Under the pieces are notes generated by a model. That model was not told the origin of the DNA and searched no databases. It saw nothing but the letters and a program-made list of their open reading frames with translations. DNA of 64,000 nt from UBA1206 sp050953105 (GTDB taxonomy: Bacteria; Bacillota; Clostridia; Oscillospirales; CAG-382): contig JBMNMA010000004.1 of assembly GCA_050953105.1 (NCBI GenBank), positions 620,001 to 684,000 on the forward strand, read 5' to 3'. How positions within the stretch are numbered: the first letter of the stretch is position 1; every line of letters begins with the position of its first letter. Below, piece after piece: positions 62,163 through 64,000 of the stretch. Position numbers and translations under genes: made by a program.

Positions 62163-63224
62163 TTAAACTTCAACGGTCCAGCTGTATTTGTCCTCGGCTC
62201 TGCCCCACTGGATGTCGGTAAGCTGGTTGTAAAGCATGGCCGATACGGGACCTATCTGTGAATTGTTTATAATCATTACCTTGTCGTCCCAGGCAAGTTC
62301 GCCCACCGGTGAAATAACGGCGGCGGTGCCGGTGCCGAACATTTCTTCAAGGGTGCCTTTCTGGTATGCGTCGTAGACTTCGTCAATGGAAATCTTCCGC
62401 TCGGTTACCTTGTAGCCCTTGTCTTTTAACAGCTCTATAACCGAAAGTCTTGTCACGCCGGGAAGGATTGAACCTTCAAGAGCCGGAGTTATGATTTCAC
62501 CGTTTATCTTGAAAAATACGTTCATTGCCCCAACTTCGTCTATATACTTGCGGTGGATACCGTCAAGCCACAGCACCTGGGCGTAGCCATTTTCCTCAGC
62601 CTTCTGCTGACCGATAAGGGATGCAGCGTAGTTGCCCCCAACCTTGGCAAAGCCGGTGCCGCCCCGGACGGCTCTTACATATTCGTCTTCCACAAAGATT
62701 TTAACAGGGTTCAAGCCGGAGGCATAATACGAACCCGAGGGGGAGAGGATTATAATAAATAAATATGTATTTGAAGGATGAACCCCTAAAAAGGGATCGG
62801 TGGCGATAATAAAGGGGCGTATATAAAGGGATGTTCCCGGCTCGGAGGGAATCCAGTCGGCGTCGTTTTTAACCGTTTCTTTAATTGCGTTAAGGGCAAA
62901 TTCGGGGTCTATCTGGGGTATGCAAAGGCGTTGGTTGGTATTGTTCATCCGTTCCACGTTTTTGTCGGGCCTAAACAGCAAAATCCTGCCGTCACCGGTA
63001 CGGTAGGCTTTTAAGCCCTCAAACATTTCCTGCCCGTAGTGGAATACCGCCGAGGCAGGAGAAAGGGAAAGGTTTCCGAAAGGCTGAATTCTGGCGTTAT
63101 GCCAGCCGTTTTCCTTTGTATATTCGCAAATAAACATATGGTCGGTAAATATTTTGCCGAAACCAAGCTTTTTTGCATCGGGTTTTGCCGATGGATTTTG
63201 GGTTCTGGTTATTTTAATTTCCAT
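62163..63224 (-). CDS. ilvE: Branched-chain amino acid aminotransferase
   Basis: This PLP enzyme interconverts Val, Leu and Ile with their 2-oxo acids. At 353 residues it is the class II (eukaryote-like) form: YGQEMFEGLKAYR near residue 65, the PLP-binding Lys in GFAKVGGNYAASL near 195, VLWLDGIHRKYIDEVGAMN near 220 and the C-terminal GTGTAAVISPVG near 305. AGGAGG-like GGAGG lies 7 bases before the ATG and a clear promoter lies upstream. Confidence 0.96.
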   Translation of the reverse strand: MEIKITRTQNPSAKPDAKKLGFGKIFTDHMFICEYTKENGWHNARIQPFGNLSLSPASAVFHYGQEMFEGLKAYRTGDGRILLFRPDKNVERMNNTNQRLCIPQIDPEFALNAIKETVKNDADWIPSEPGTSLYIRPFIIATDPFLGVHPSNTYLFIIILSPSGSYYASGLNPVKIFVEDEYVRAVRGGTGFAKVGGNYAASLIGQQKAEENGYAQVLWLDGIHRKYIDEVGAMNVFFKINGEIITPALEGSILPGVTRLSVIELLKDKGYKVTERKISIDEVYDAYQKGTLEEMFGTGTAAVISPVGELAWDDKVMIINNSQIGPVSAMLYNQLTDIQWGRAEDKYSWTVEV

Positions 63225-63282
63225 ATATTTTCCTCCGTTTTGTGGTTTGCCGCCGGTAAAATTATAACGGGTTTATTGGTTT

Positions 63283-63311
63283 ATTATAGCACCGCCGGCC
63301 AATTTATGCAA
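63283..63311 (-). promoter_or_regulatory. SigA-type promoter for ilvE-DUF3810
   Basis: Reading leftward, TTGCAT, a 17-bp spacer and a perfect TATAAT about 58 bp before ilvE. No T-box is visible in the short leader. Confidence 0.72.
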
Positions 63312-63443
63312 GACCTGATTTTATAAATTTCATATTTTTCCTGCTTTATATGAATATTTATCCGTAAAAGGGTATAAGTGGCCGCTGTTTAAGCATAAAA
63401 GCGGATTTCCAGCATTTTTCTTTATTAAATATGTTCAAAATGC

Positions 63444-63472
63444 TTGAAATTCAGGTGTCATGGTGTTATAAT
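63444..63472 (+). promoter_or_regulatory. SigA-type promoter for the terminal wall protein gene
   Basis: TTGAAA, a 17-bp spacer and TATAAT lie about 36 bp before the start at 63509. Confidence 0.72.
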
Positions 63473-63508
63473 AACCCTTGCTTAAAAACCATACGTAAGG
63501 ACGTTGTT

Positions 63509-64000
63509 ATGATTAAAAAGCTACATACCAAACTAAAACCTAATATTGGCATCATGGTATGTGTCATTATCCTTGCAACAGCTTTTTTGACTCCGTTATT
63601 ATATACCCCACCCTCCGGGGTGAGGGCGGAATATTCCGAAACATCGTATAAAGTTTCAGTTTATCCCGTCAACGGTGAAGTAGAATCAAGCGAAGCCGAA
63701 GAAATTTACGGCTACGCTGTTTACATAAACGGAGTATATATAACATCCGGTGAAGATAAGGAAATCCTTTTAGATCTGCTTGACAAAGCTGCCGAAAATC
63801 AGGCAGCCGCCGAATACGGTAACTTTTTATCGGTTAATATTGAGGACGAAACCAATATAAAATATGAAAAGCTTGATACCATCGACCAGCCTGATGCTGC
63901 CGAACAAGCGATTTCACAGTATGTTTTAACCCTTACGGTCATTGTGACCGAGGAGCGTGAGCGGGAAGTTGGCTTTGACACCCTTTATGTGGACGATTCT
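63509..64000 (+). CDS. G5-domain cell-wall protein, N-terminal part (3' partial)
   Basis: The frame starts at ATG 63509 after a TAAGGA ribosome site and stays open to the window edge (164 codons). An N-terminal membrane segment (IMVCVIILATAFLTPLL) is followed by a domain with YAVYINGVYITSGEDKE, seen at the start of clostridial wall hydrolases, and then VIVTEEREREVGFDT, the start of a G5 domain. Such proteins usually end in LysM or M23 peptidase domains, which would lie outside the window; that part is inferred. Confidence 0.72.
   Translation, partial: MIKKLHTKLKPNIGIMVCVIILATAFLTPLLYTPPSGVRAEYSETSYKVSVYPVNGEVESSEAEEIYGYAVYINGVYITSGEDKEILLDLLDKAAENQAAAEYGNFLSVNIEDETNIKYEKLDTIDQPDAAEQAISQYVLTLTVIVTEEREREVGFDTLYVDDS

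Noticed and set aside
1..64000. tRNA, rRNA or insertion-sequence genes
   Set aside because: I read the intergenic gaps for cloverleaf arms, CCA ends and transposase motifs and saw none; a covariance search (tRNAscan-SE) would be decisive.

Overview
The window looks like a chromosomal piece of an anaerobic, spore-lineage member of the Clostridia (Firmicutes), probably a fermentative, polysaccharide-using Oscillospirales/Ruminococcaceae-type bacterium. The sequence-level reasons are: a SpoVG homologue; ribosomal protein L27 with the Firmicutes N-terminal extension beside its processing protease Prp; pyruvate:ferredoxin oxidoreductase; a dockerin domain; Gram-positive-style lipoproteins; AAGGAGG-type ribosome binding sites; and SigA-type promoters with 16-18 bp spacers. 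No rRNA, tRNA, transposase, integrase, phage gene or CRISPR array was seen. The genus is not determined.

Layout. 1-5.5 kb: a heterodimeric ABC exporter (first gene cut by the window edge) followed by a CotH-type lipoprotein. 5.5-8.8 kb: a leftward metA-nadB-nadC operon without nadA. 8.9-10.7 kb: tsaC-coaE-lytic transglycosylase, translationally coupled. 10.8-17.9 kb: leftward envelope/polysaccharide genes (a GHL10-type glycoside hydrolase with a dockerin, a DUF4434 barrel protein with a membrane anchor, and a very large solute-binding-like lipoprotein). 18.1-31.5 kb: housekeeping genes (hflK-hflC, GNAT, a rubrerythrin-like protein, rpmB, murC, spoVG, an ECF S component, rplU-prp-rpmA-obg, an S1-domain protein, prfA, rpmE, hflX, a GH25 lysozyme). 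31.6-42.3 kb: alpha-galactosidase and mgtE, upp-ung, a leftward set of four poorly known envelope genes, and comM/yifB. 42.9-47.6 kb: PFOR (nifJ) and a VanY-like protein that has lost its zinc ligands. 48.3-60.9 kb: one long rightward operon for carbohydrate transport. 61-64 kb: ilvE and a DUF3810 protein leftward, then the start of a G5-domain cell-wall protein cut by the right edge.

The most unusual region is the 12.6-kb operon at 48288-60852. It has one strong promoter upstream (a perfect TTGACA-17-TATAAT), no internal gap above 26 bp and one terminator at the end. It encodes a 1129-residue solute-binding protein fused behind two related beta-sandwich-like modules, two complete pairs of MalF/MalG-type permeases, an NHL-TPR-YIP1 membrane protein and a DUF5696 protein. 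It encodes no ATPase, although all four permeases keep their EAA loops, so a shared ATPase elsewhere must power it. Codon choice in this operon resembles nifJ (many C-ending codons and AAG), which suggests high expression. With the surface hydrolases and the 946-residue binding lipoprotein at 10.8-17.9 kb and the alpha-galactosidase at 31.6 kb, the window describes a glycan capture, cleavage and import specialist; the actual glycan cannot be told from the sequence.

Other points worth a second look: a rubrerythrin-like protein with a degraded diiron site, a 21-codon leader ORF in front of mgtE, a tandem DnaA-box cluster at 40.7 kb, and GC-rich hairpin repeats at 27.6 and 42.4-42.7 kb. Several gene starts were moved to internal codons on the basis of ribosome binding sites, as explained in the entries.
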